Shown: positions 1-6,063, numbered from the stretch's first letter. The stretch: 6,063 bases of DNA from Fidelibacterota bacterium (GCA_012964275.1 DTUG01000232.1:1-6063), one strand, 5' to 3'. The notes: generated by a model from the sequence alone, not told the origin. Made by a program: numbers and translations.

Positions 1-141
1 ATTATGGTAATTATTTTTCTTTCGGAAATCCTTTATCTGTTTTCTGGCTTCAAAGTAAGAGTTAACCACTGCATAAAATCAAATAGTACCCATGACGCCT
101 AAACTCGCCCAGTTTATCTGAGCAAACTGTTTTTCTTCCAA
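1..141 (-). other. TGA-interrupted small open frame running off left edge
   Basis: On the minus strand a TTG codon at 139-141 lies three bases after the stop of the 654-residue gene and opens a 20-codon frame, LEEKQFAQINWASLGVMGTI, ending at TGA (79-81). The same frame then stays open for 26 more codons to the window edge (beginning FYAVVNSYFEARK and continuing rich in Lys/Arg/Asn). Read through, the two parts look like a small protein with one membrane helix and a basic tail. GGGA, five bases before the TTG, could be a weak ribosome site. It may be a small gene broken by a point mutation or sequencing error, a recoded TGA, or simple chance: 46 codons with one stop is not statistically remarkable. 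I do not recognise a family. Confidence 0.2.
110..134 (+). terminator. Weak AT-rich hairpin plus T-run
   Basis: CAGTTT (110-115) can pair with AAACTG (124-129) around an 8-base loop, followed directly by TTTTT (130-134) on the plus strand. The stem is six pairs with only two G-C pairs, so it would be a poor intrinsic terminator. Its T-run is on the plus-strand side, so it would act on transcripts entering from the left, not on the minus-strand genes. An overlapping alternative hairpin, AAACT-CGCCC-AGTTT (101-115), is equally short. No rightward gene is visible to its left in this window. Confidence 0.15.
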
Positions 142-143
142 AC

Positions 144-2108
144 TTATTCCCAGAATGATTTTCGTTTTAATTTATTGGAAAGTCTTTCTATTTCCGTATG
201 GCGGATCTGCATACCCAGAAGTGCTTTAGATTCTTTTACAAACTGTGAAAAGGGGATGCGTACCACAGCAGTTTCACCGGAGACCATTTCCTTTTCTCCT
301 CCGGTTGTTACAAGAATGATCACCCCGGTGTGATGCTTTAATTTTTCAATATGGTCTTGCGGTTCATGTTTATGGAATCCAAGGCGGGTCTCGATAATTT
401 TATCCCAGAAATAAAATTCCGGAGTGCAGTCCTTCAAGGCCTGATTGCAAGTAAACTGTCCCTCCTTTTTTACTCTCTTGGGATTTTCCAGCTCATTGAA
501 ATCATATCTTTTAAGTAAGCCCTGGAAAAAAGAATGAAATGCAGATTGAAGGCTGTAACGGGTTTTGATTTGTTTGGTGAACCCCTTTAGATCCACTCCC
601 ACTTTAGCGAGGCCTCCGGTCCAGTGTCCATATTTCATGCACATTGCATGGTACAGCCCTTTTTCCTTTTCTGATACATATTTGCCCAGCAGACGGTTTT
701 CTCCTGTGTTTAATGATTCTTCAATCAGACGGCGCACATTCTCATAGAGTACTTCTATCTTCCACGGATCATCCAACTCATCGTGGTAAAGAGCATCCAG
801 TTGACCGGCTGGCAGGCCGACGCTTTCCATAAAATGAGCAAAGTTTCCATGTCCAAGAGATGTCATCTGATCCAGAAAATCCTTATCGTTTTCTTTTTCT
901 TCAAGATATGGGCGGGTAATTCGTTCACCATCCGAATATTTGCGGAAAATGCCCTGGAGTGCAAAATCGAATGTAGATGCATTGCCAAGATGCTCGTCAT
1001 TATATAGGTCGCTGAAAATTCGTTCCATATTATCCTGATAATACTGGTGCGGGCTCGATGGCTCTTCTTCATGATAGTAATAAGCTTCCATAAGGCTGCC
1101 CAGGAGAATGTCATCCGCGTGGGTGAATTCCCTGAATAATGAATTATCCCAGGTATTTTTTAATCCTCTATAGAAATAAGATATATAATCGTATTCCGGT
1201 TTTACCAGACTTTCCGGATTCCATTTGAATTTATGTTCTACCAGGTAATCTAGAAACATAAGCACAAATCTCTTTCGTGTTGCGGAAGAAACTTTTCCCT
1301 GAATATCCGCATAATCAAACCCCGCAGCATTTACAGCTGCAGCCCAGCAATCTTCATGCGTTTGCATATCCTTTGTGCCGAACAACCGCACACCTTCCTG
1401 CTGAATACTTAACAGAGAAATTCGTAGTTCAGGAATTTTTTCGGCTTCGGAGAGTGGAAAATCATTGCCGGGATACCTTACTGTATCAGGAATGCGAATG
1501 GATTTTCGGTCGCCTTTATCATCCGGATTCATATATTGGCTAACCAAAATGCGCTCACCGAACGTATCTGCAACGACCCTTAATACTTCGACCCAGTTGT
1601 CGCGCTCATTTTCTTCGGTGGTGCCGTATGACACCAGCAGGTGACAGTTAGGATTTATTCCTGCATCGGAATAGGCATCATGAGCCGTAACAAACAGCAT
1701 ATTTTTACCAAGATTCTGTAGCTGTGCTAGTAGCGGTTTATTATAGCGATGGAAAAAGCCCCTGATAGTGAGATCAAATGTTTTTTTGCCCTGATGTCGC
1801 TTGGCCCATTTATCATGAGCGCTGCGCAGTTCATGTACCATGCGCCGTTTTGACCAGCGGTTGTTTAATGCTTGCAGGTATTGCGTGGGATTCGATCGGT
1901 AGCGCTTCATCGTGTAGCGTATCTGTTTCTCGCTTAGATCAGGAATTATATAAGAGATTTCCTGCACCGACTTTTTCTTCCAGATATGCAAAACAATTGC
2001 TAACGCTTTTTTCTGTATGTCTTCCAGTTCATGCACCATCAACCTTTCAAGCAGGTTTATCTGCTTTTCCGTCGGGGTTCTTATTGATTGTTTTGTTCTA
2101 ACAGGCAT
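144..2108 (-). CDS. HTH protein with degenerate homing-endonuclease-associated repeats
   Basis: This 654-residue protein has no function I can name. Residues 1-23 are a basic tail. Residues 28-75 resemble the homeodomain-like helix-turn-helix of IS630-type transposases (KKALAIVLHIWKKKSVQEIS, then LSEKQIRYTMKRY). From about 111 to 582 a helical module recurs: a helix ending in an aromatic/basic stretch (IRGFFHRY, LQGIFRKY, FFQGLLKRY), a loop, then a helix with a W/F-x3-hydrophobic-x2-G core (WAAAVNAAGFDY 255-266, FAHFMESVGL 423-432, WTGGLAKVGVD 496-506, FVTAHDAYSDAGI 139-151). This resembles the HNH-endonuclease-associated repeat (PF18780), normally a DNA-binding array. Residues 585-654 differ: two likely beta strands (GVIILVTTGG, GETAVVRIPF), then a basic helix. 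No HNH, LAGLIDADG, GIY-YIG or transposase catalytic motif is visible. I infer a cytoplasmic DNA-binding protein. The ATG at 2106-2108 has only A-rich sequence before it; Met24 (2037-2039), after GAAAGGTTG, is an alternative start. The stop is TAA. Confidence 0.85.
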   Translation of the reverse strand: MPVRTKQSIRTPTEKQINLLERLMVHELEDIQKKALAIVLHIWKKKSVQEISYIIPDLSEKQIRYTMKRYRSNPTQYLQALNNRWSKRRMVHELRSAHDKWAKRHQGKKTFDLTIRGFFHRYNKPLLAQLQNLGKNMLFVTAHDAYSDAGINPNCHLLVSYGTTEENERDNWVEVLRVVADTFGERILVSQYMNPDDKGDRKSIRIPDTVRYPGNDFPLSEAEKIPELRISLLSIQQEGVRLFGTKDMQTHEDCWAAAVNAAGFDYADIQGKVSSATRKRFVLMFLDYLVEHKFKWNPESLVKPEYDYISYFYRGLKNTWDNSLFREFTHADDILLGSLMEAYYYHEEEPSSPHQYYQDNMERIFSDLYNDEHLGNASTFDFALQGIFRKYSDGERITRPYLEEKENDKDFLDQMTSLGHGNFAHFMESVGLPAGQLDALYHDELDDPWKIEVLYENVRRLIEESLNTGENRLLGKYVSEKEKGLYHAMCMKYGHWTGGLAKVGVDLKGFTKQIKTRYSLQSAFHSFFQGLLKRYDFNELENPKRVKKEGQFTCNQALKDCTPEFYFWDKIIETRLGFHKHEPQDHIEKLKHHTGVIILVTTGGEKEMVSGETAVVRIPFSQFVKESKALLGMQIRHTEIERLSNKLKRKSFWE

Positions 2109-2117
2109 TTGATAATA

Positions 2118-2140
2118 TTTGTTTTAGCTTTTTGTTTAGC
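2118..2140 (-). repeat. Imperfect direct repeat before repeat-protein gene
   Basis: On the minus strand GCTAAACAAA (2140-2131) is followed two bases later by GCTAAAACAAA (2128-2118), identical but for one extra A. The pair ends nine bases before the ATG of the helix-turn-helix gene, in the place of a Shine-Dalgarno site. It could be an operator read by the encoded protein, an A-rich translation enhancer, or low-complexity chance. Confidence 0.25.
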
Positions 2141-2177
2141 CGCTTGAATTTAATACAGCGTGAATAAAGTGTGCTGT

Positions 2178-4343
2178 CTACCCTATTTTAAGATGAAGGC
2201 GGAAATATTCGAAGAGTTTCTTGTAAACATGCTTTGATGCCCCGTGGCCATAAATTCCATGATTTCTGCTGGGATAATACATCACATCCACAGCTTTATC
2301 GGCACGAATACATGCTTCAACGAATTTAGTGGTGTTTTGGAAATGAACATTATCATCTTTTGTGCCATGCATAAGCAGAATTTTACCTTTTAGCCGGTCT
2401 ACATATGTAATGGTGGACGTGGAATCATATCCAGCCTTATTCTCCTGGGGCAATCCCATGTATCGCTCAGTATAGGCAGTGTCATAAAAACGAAAATCAG
2501 TTACCGGTGCCACGGATACTCCGGTGGAAAATAGGTGGGCATTCTTTGTAAGCATTAGACAGGTAAAATAGCCGCCGCCGCTCCAGCCCCATGCGCCGAT
2601 CTTATCAGGATTCGCATAGCCTTGATCAATAAGCCACTTAACACCAGCAGCGTGATCATCGGATAGGTAATTTGCCATGTCGCCATAGCTAAGGTTCTTG
2701 AAATCTCGCCCCCTTCCTGCCATACCCCGGGAATCCATGGAAAAGACTATATACCCGTCTTTGGCTAAAAATTGCTGAAGACCATCCTGCCACCTGTTCC
2801 ATACGATCTGGGTCCCCGGCATTCCGTAACCATACACAATCACGGGATAGGATTTCCCTGCTTCATAATTGACTGGGAAAGTAATGATGCCGTTTAAGAT
2901 GGTTTCATTATCTGCCGCTGGAAAACGAACAATTTTAGGGATGGAAATATCCAAACTGTCTATTTGCTCACTATCAGTTTCTCCCAGGGTTCTAATTAAT
3001 TCGCCATTTGTTCTCCTGTAAACGATTGTTCGCGGGTGCTCAATCGATGAATAGGTATCAATAAATACTTTGCCGTTGGGATGCATTTTTATGCGGTGCA
3101 CCCCCGGCTCTGGCGTAAGCAGTGTCAACTCTGTTCCATCCAGACGAATAGAATATAAATGATTATCCATAATCGATTTTCTATTGGCAGTAAAATAGAC
3201 TATATCGTTTATTTCATCTACATGTACAATATCTTTCACTTCCCAGCGGCCACTTGTCACCGGTATTGCGAAACGTCCTCCAGGAGGTTCAAGATAAATA
3301 TGCTGGTACCCATCACGTTCAGAAATATGGAGAAAACGTCCATTTAACAGGATTTGATTACCATCGTGCAGCTCTACCCAGCCGTCGGGATCGGATTCCT
3401 TGATGCCGGGATGTGTTCGTCCAGTGACCACATTTGCGTAAAGCATTTGCCAGGATTTTTGCCTGCGTTCAAGTTTTAATATCCACAGCCGCTCTGTATT
3501 CTGCCATTCCATCCATGGATAATACACGTCCTCTTCTGAATCAATATCAAAGAATTTCCTGCCGCCGCCCTGAACGTTAATAACAGCAATACGCATTTTG
3601 GGGTTTGCTTCACCAGCTTTTGGATAACGGATCTTTTGTGTTTCAGGATAGAGCGGTAATTCATCGATCAGGGTATATTCCGGCACTGGCGACTGATCTT
3701 CTTCCCAATAAGCGATAAACTTACTGTCCGGCGACCAACGGTAAGCGTCATATCCGCTTAACTCTTCTTCGTATACCCATCCAAAGTGACCATTGAGAAT
3801 TGTTTCTGAGCCAGTTCGTGTCAATTTTTTCTCTTTCCGGCGATCCAGATTATAGGCGTATAAATTATTATCCGTACGCACATAAGCTACCCATTGACTG
3901 TTTGGAGAAAATTTTACATTCCGTAACTGTTGATTTTTTTTCGAAACCGGTACCAATTTTTCTTGCTCAATGTATAGAATGTAAAATGAGCCTAAACGGG
4001 AATGACGCCATATTCGCTCGCTAGTAGATTGAACCAGCATGAGCTTCCCATTGGTAGAAAATTTCCAGTTAACTACTGGAACATATTCTCCGTTGTAGCT
4101 AAACGCAGTACTATCAAGATAAAGAACCGTATCACCAATAGCAGGGTCGACCCTATAAAATGATCTGCGATTAACGCCCCTTCCGCGAACGATAAGTATT
4201 TCATGATCCGGTAACCAGCGGTGATCGCCTAATGAAGGATAATCAATATCCAACCGGTATTGAACATCCCACCAGGGCGTCATCTCCCCGTGAATGATTG
4301 CAAACCATCCTAAATAGATTATTAATCGGATCTTTTTCGACAT
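2178..4343 (-). CDS. Dipeptidyl-peptidase IV (S9 family serine exopeptidase)
   Basis: This is a complete 721-residue DPP IV-type peptidase, which removes N-terminal dipeptides, typically after Pro or Ala, from oligopeptides. Lys3-Lys4 and a hydrophobic stretch to about residue 18 look like a Sec signal peptide without a lipobox, so a periplasmic or exported site is likely. The beta-propeller (about 35-470) carries WRHS (112-115, Arg113 matching human Arg125) and WVYEEE (189-194, Glu193/Glu194 matching human Glu205/Glu206), which anchor the substrate N-terminus and define DPP IV against other S9 peptidases. The alpha/beta-hydrolase domain (about 475-718) has the nucleophile in GWSGGGY (Ser588), the acid in HGTKDDNVH (Asp663) and His695 in NHGIYG; Tyr504 in VYGYG likely forms the oxyanion hole. 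The length is normal for the family and nothing appears broken. Its ATG abuts the TAA of the upstream glycosylase, and only a weak AAAGAA precedes it, so coupled translation is likely. The stop is TAG. Confidence 0.95.
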   Translation of the reverse strand: MSKKIRLIIYLGWFAIIHGEMTPWWDVQYRLDIDYPSLGDHRWLPDHEILIVRGRGVNRRSFYRVDPAIGDTVLYLDSTAFSYNGEYVPVVNWKFSTNGKLMLVQSTSERIWRHSRLGSFYILYIEQEKLVPVSKKNQQLRNVKFSPNSQWVAYVRTDNNLYAYNLDRRKEKKLTRTGSETILNGHFGWVYEEELSGYDAYRWSPDSKFIAYWEEDQSPVPEYTLIDELPLYPETQKIRYPKAGEANPKMRIAVINVQGGGRKFFDIDSEEDVYYPWMEWQNTERLWILKLERRQKSWQMLYANVVTGRTHPGIKESDPDGWVELHDGNQILLNGRFLHISERDGYQHIYLEPPGGRFAIPVTSGRWEVKDIVHVDEINDIVYFTANRKSIMDNHLYSIRLDGTELTLLTPEPGVHRIKMHPNGKVFIDTYSSIEHPRTIVYRRTNGELIRTLGETDSEQIDSLDISIPKIVRFPAADNETILNGIITFPVNYEAGKSYPVIVYGYGMPGTQIVWNRWQDGLQQFLAKDGYIVFSMDSRGMAGRGRDFKNLSYGDMANYLSDDHAAGVKWLIDQGYANPDKIGAWGWSGGGYFTCLMLTKNAHLFSTGVSVAPVTDFRFYDTAYTERYMGLPQENKAGYDSTSTITYVDRLKGKILLMHGTKDDNVHFQNTTKFVEACIRADKAVDVMYYPSRNHGIYGHGASKHVYKKLFEYFRLHLKIG

Positions 4344-5051
4344 TTAAAGTTCTTTTTTCAAATGATTAAGAAATTTAACCATCATTTCGAAAGTTATCCT
4401 TCCAGTATTTACATTTCTCGGGCTGGGGTGATACGCGCCATAAAGCCGCAATCCGTTAGGCAGATCATAGCCAACACCATGTATGAATGGAAAATCCTTC
4501 ATACGCAATTCAAATGATTGTCTTACATGATGCAAGCAGGCTTCAAAACCTATCTTTCCCAGGCCCAATACAACTTTCAAATTATCCATCATACTGATCT
4601 CCTGTGAAAGAAACTTTGCACAATTTTTTCGCTCTTCCATTGTTGGTTTGTCTCCCGGAGGCACACATTTAACGGCGGCAGTCATATAACTGCTTAATAT
4701 TAAGCCATCATCTCGATGATCGGAGTTTGGCTGGCTGGCCAATCCAACATGATAAAGGCATCTGAATAGAAAATCAGCAGATTTATCTCCGGTGAACACC
4801 CGCCCGGTCCTGTTACCGCCATGTGCCGCAGGTGCCAACCCTAAAATCAAAAGTTTTCCCAGTGGATCTCCATAACCAGGAACCGGTTTCCCCCAGTAAT
4901 CCCAATTACTGTAAGATTTTCTTTTACGCTGTGCAACGACTTCACGAAACTCTACCAAGCGGGTACATGTTCGACAGGAGATAATCTCTTGTTCCAATTT
5001 ACGAAAAGTTTCAGGTTGAATAACTTTTGCAGAAGTATGAGGTATATTCAT
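4344..5051 (-). CDS. Uracil-DNA glycosylase, family 5 (UDGb type)
   Basis: This 235-residue cytoplasmic base-excision repair enzyme should remove uracil, and as known for UDGb some other deaminated bases, from DNA. Motif 1, GLAPAAHGGNRTGRVFTGD (71-89), is the UDGb signature; position 74 is Ala rather than the polar Asp or Asn of families 1 and 4, as is usual for family 5. Motif 2 is YHPSPRNVNTGR (207-218). Cys26 and Cys29 (CRTC), Cys129 (VKCVPPGDKPT) and Cys144 are the expected four ligands of a 4Fe-4S cluster. LKVVLGLGKIGF (158-169) is also typical of the family. The length is normal. The ATG at 5049-5051 is the only usual start: an in-frame TAG lies 24 bases upstream with no other ATG, GTG or TTG between. 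It lacks a clear Shine-Dalgarno site. It is first in the minus-strand group, with the peptidase starting directly after its TAA stop. Confidence 0.95.
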   Translation of the reverse strand: MNIPHTSAKVIQPETFRKLEQEIISCRTCTRLVEFREVVAQRKRKSYSNWDYWGKPVPGYGDPLGKLLILGLAPAAHGGNRTGRVFTGDKSADFLFRCLYHVGLASQPNSDHRDDGLILSSYMTAAVKCVPPGDKPTMEERKNCAKFLSQEISMMDNLKVVLGLGKIGFEACLHHVRQSFELRMKDFPFIHGVGYDLPNGLRLYGAYHPSPRNVNTGRITFEMMVKFLNHLKKEL

Positions 5052-5055
5052 AGTC

Positions 5056-5091
5056 TTAAAGCAAATAGAAAGCTACAAAAGTCTTGTTCAT
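5056..5091 (-). other. Possible 11-codon leader ORF before glycosylase
   Basis: On the minus strand ATG (5089-5091) opens MNKTFVAFYLL and ends at TAA (5056-5058), four bases before the glycosylase ATG. It has the best ribosome site on this strand: AAAGGA (5099-5104) at seven bases spacing, whereas the glycosylase start has none. It could feed ribosomes to the glycosylase by termination-reinitiation. The peptide has no run of one amino acid that would suggest attenuation. The frame is short enough to be chance, and it overlaps the proposed rightward promoter. Confidence 0.25.
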
Positions 5092-5121
5092 TGTTTCATC
5101 CTTTGGTGCGGTATAAATTTG
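5091..5121 (+). promoter_or_regulatory. Candidate Bacteroidetes-type promoter for the foldase gene
   Basis: TAAATTTG at 5114-5121 matches the TAnnTTTG -7 element of Bacteroidetes housekeeping promoters, and TTG at 5091-5093 lies 20 bases upstream, near the -33 position of that class. Transcription would begin around 5127, giving a leader of about 45 bases. A sigma-70 reading is also possible (TTGTTT 5091-5096 with TATAAA 5112-5117) but its 15-base spacer is short. The placement, in the divergent gap and just upstream of a good ribosome site, supports promoter function under either reading. Confidence 0.45.
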
Positions 5122-5138
5122 CTCCCGTTTTACTCTGA

Positions 5139-5144
5139 ATTATA
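5139..5144 (-). promoter_or_regulatory. Candidate -10 box for the glycosylase-peptidase operon
   Basis: The minus strand reads TATAAT here, a perfect sigma-70 -10 hexamer, but no recognisable -35 hexamer or extended -10 lies upstream of it. It would give a leader of roughly 80 bases containing the short leader ORF. No TAnnTTTG match was found on this strand in the gap. In such AT-rich sequence a lone hexamer is weak evidence. Confidence 0.2.
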
Positions 5145-5160
5145 TCGTGATTTTAGGTTA

Positions 5161-5165
5161 GAGGA
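5161..5165 (+). promoter_or_regulatory. Shine-Dalgarno site of the foldase gene
   Basis: GAGGA lies six bases before the ATG at 5172. This selects that ATG over the nearby in-frame ATGs for Met4, Met6 and Met7. It is a clear G-rich site, unlike the A-rich leaders of the minus-strand genes. Confidence 0.7.
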
Positions 5166-5171
5166 TTCTCA

Positions 5172-6063
5172 ATGGCATTAATGACCATGATGCGCGAGCG
5201 CATGCATGTTGTTTTATGGGCCTTATTGGCTCTTTTTCTCTTAAGCATGACCATCGGTGGATTAGTCGGTGGAGCAGATATTGTGGGCCAGCTTACAGGT
5301 CGGGTTGATCCGAGCAGGGTTCTCGCAAGAATAAACGGACATGATATTTCACCTGCTTATTTTAGCCGGCTGGTTTCCCAGCAGTTGGAACAAACCCGGG
5401 CCAATGGTCAGCAGGTAAACGATTTTCAAATTCAGCGTGCCCGTGATACAGCCTGGGATAATATTTTGCAGGATGTTCTTGTTTCGCAAGAAGTAGAAAG
5501 ATTGGAATTAACCGCATCCGACGAAGAAGTATTATTTCACCTGACCAATAATCCACCACCATTTTTACAAGCCAATGAATCTTTTCAAACGGATGGACAG
5601 TTTGATATCGATAAATACAAAACAGCACTGGCAAATCCGCAGGGGGATGAGTGGGCCCCCATTGAAGATTTTATGCGCTCTACCTTCATTCCTAATTATA
5701 AACTACAGCAATATTTAAATCAATCAGTTGTCATTACAAACCGAGAAATAAGAACAGAATATATAAAGAAGAATGTTAAATACACAGTTGATGCGATCCA
5801 TGTTACAGCTGCATCAGTTCCTAAAGAAAAATCTGAACCGACATTGTCTGAACTTCAAGAAGAATATCAAACGACACTATCAGATTTTGAACATGATGAG
5901 CTGCGAAATATTAGTTATGCATTGTGGAAAAAAGATCCTTCTTCTGCTGATACTGCATTTACCAATGAGCTTTCCGAAGATATTGCTGAACGGGCCCGCT
6001 CTGGCGATGATTTTGGTGCACTTGCAACAGAATATTCTCAAGATCCCGGAAGCCAGGCTAACG
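5172..6063 (+). CDS. PpiD/SurA-like peptidyl-prolyl isomerase, 3' truncated by window
   Basis: The first 297 codons read without a stop to the right edge. A short cytoplasmic N-terminus with Arg8-Glu9-Arg10 is followed by one membrane helix (about 12-34, LWALLALFLLSMTIGGLVGG), so the protein should be anchored in the inner membrane with its body in the periplasm. Residues 46-190 fit a SurA-N/PpiD-type chaperone segment: VLARINGHDIS (50-60), then helices including the QRARDTAWDNILQDVLVSQE region (88-107) typical of this fold. From about 243 (LRNISYALW) a parvulin rotamase domain begins; ARSGDDFGALATEYSQDPGS (275-294) is the usual sequence just before its GGxLG motif, which lies outside the window. 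It should help fold envelope proteins by cis-trans proline isomerisation. Family members of this architecture usually have about 600 residues, so roughly half is missing here. It is transcribed divergently from the glycosylase gene. Confidence 0.9.
   Translation, partial: MALMTMMRERMHVVLWALLALFLLSMTIGGLVGGADIVGQLTGRVDPSRVLARINGHDISPAYFSRLVSQQLEQTRANGQQVNDFQIQRARDTAWDNILQDVLVSQEVERLELTASDEEVLFHLTNNPPPFLQANESFQTDGQFDIDKYKTALANPQGDEWAPIEDFMRSTFIPNYKLQQYLNQSVVITNREIRTEYIKKNVKYTVDAIHVTAASVPKEKSEPTLSELQEEYQTTLSDFEHDELRNISYALWKKDPSSADTAFTNELSEDIAERARSGDDFGALATEYSQDPGSQAN

Noticed and set aside
79..81. Selenocysteine at the TGA in the left-edge frame
   Set aside because: No stable hairpin of bacterial SECIS type is seen just downstream, and the context does not resemble a known selenoprotein.
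565..1007. Three plus-strand open frames of 60-74 codons
   Set aside because: They lie antisense to the 654-residue gene, have no family resemblance or ribosome site I can see, and are shadows of its codon pattern.
863..1114. 83-codon minus-strand frame inside the repeat-protein gene
   Set aside because: It is a different frame of the same strand within a gene whose own frame shows consistent repeats throughout; no recognisable protein features.
1277..2101. Plus-strand frames of 88 and 107 codons
   Set aside because: Antisense shadows of the repeat-protein gene; low-complexity Ser/Cys-rich translation without domain signals.
1893..2108. IS630-type transposase fragment at the N-terminus of the repeat protein
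   Set aside because: The helix-turn-helix is similar, but no DDE catalytic domain, terminal inverted repeats or target duplication is visible, and the frame continues into an unrelated repeat array.
2155..2177. ACAGC (2155-2159) and GCTGT (2173-2177) as a terminator after the peptidase stop
   Set aside because: Only five pairs with a 13-base loop and no T-run on the minus strand; it would not end transcription, so the repeat-protein gene may still be read from the same message.
3159..4024. Frames of 62-74 codons overlapping the DPP IV gene on both strands
   Set aside because: The DPP IV frame has all catalytic and propeller motifs, so these overlapping frames are shadows.
5362..5634. 90-codon minus-strand frame
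   Set aside because: Antisense to the foldase gene, whose plus-strand frame is continuous and family-like across this stretch.

Overview
The window is about 6 kb of ordinary-looking bacterial chromosome with moderate to low G+C and dense coding. It holds three complete minus-strand genes, one plus-strand gene cut by the right edge, and a short divergent control region between them. A membrane-anchored parvulin-type foldase and a secreted DPP IV-type peptidase point to a Gram-negative cell. The foldase start (MALMTMMRERMHVVLW, then a single membrane helix), a strict TAnnTTTG promoter match and weak Shine-Dalgarno sites on the minus-strand genes fit the Fibrobacteres-Chlorobi-Bacteroidetes superphylum. 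A Marinimicrobia-, Calditrichota- or KSB1-like lineage is my guess; no rRNA or other marker here confirms it.

Layout. At 1-143 there is no convincing gene, but a frame that would encode a small membrane-type protein is open apart from one TGA, and there is a weak AT-rich hairpin. At 144-2108 (minus) lies a 654-residue protein that I cannot assign to a named function. It has an N-terminal helix-turn-helix segment, then about six degenerate copies of a helical module resembling the homing-endonuclease-associated (HNH-associated) repeat, then a different C-terminal domain; I see no nuclease motif. At 2178-4343 (minus) is a complete dipeptidyl-peptidase IV family serine exopeptidase with a signal peptide. 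At 4344-5051 (minus) is a family 5 (UDGb) uracil-DNA glycosylase. At 5052-5171 is the divergent intergenic region, and from 5172 to the right edge is a PpiD/SurA-like peptidyl-prolyl isomerase, 297 codons of it.

How the genes relate. The glycosylase stop codon abuts the peptidase start codon (TAA|ATG), so these two are almost certainly co-transcribed and probably translationally coupled, although one repairs DNA in the cytoplasm and the other trims peptides outside it. The repeat protein follows 69 nt later on the same strand and may be the third gene of the operon or have its own start. The foldase is transcribed away from this group. Both envelope proteins act in the periplasm, but nothing in the sequence ties all four genes into one pathway.

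I see no mobile element, CRISPR array, tRNA or rRNA. The least explained object is the repeat protein at 144-2108. Smaller points of interest are a possible 11-codon leader ORF before the glycosylase, a direct repeat before the repeat-protein gene, and the TGA-interrupted frame at the left edge.
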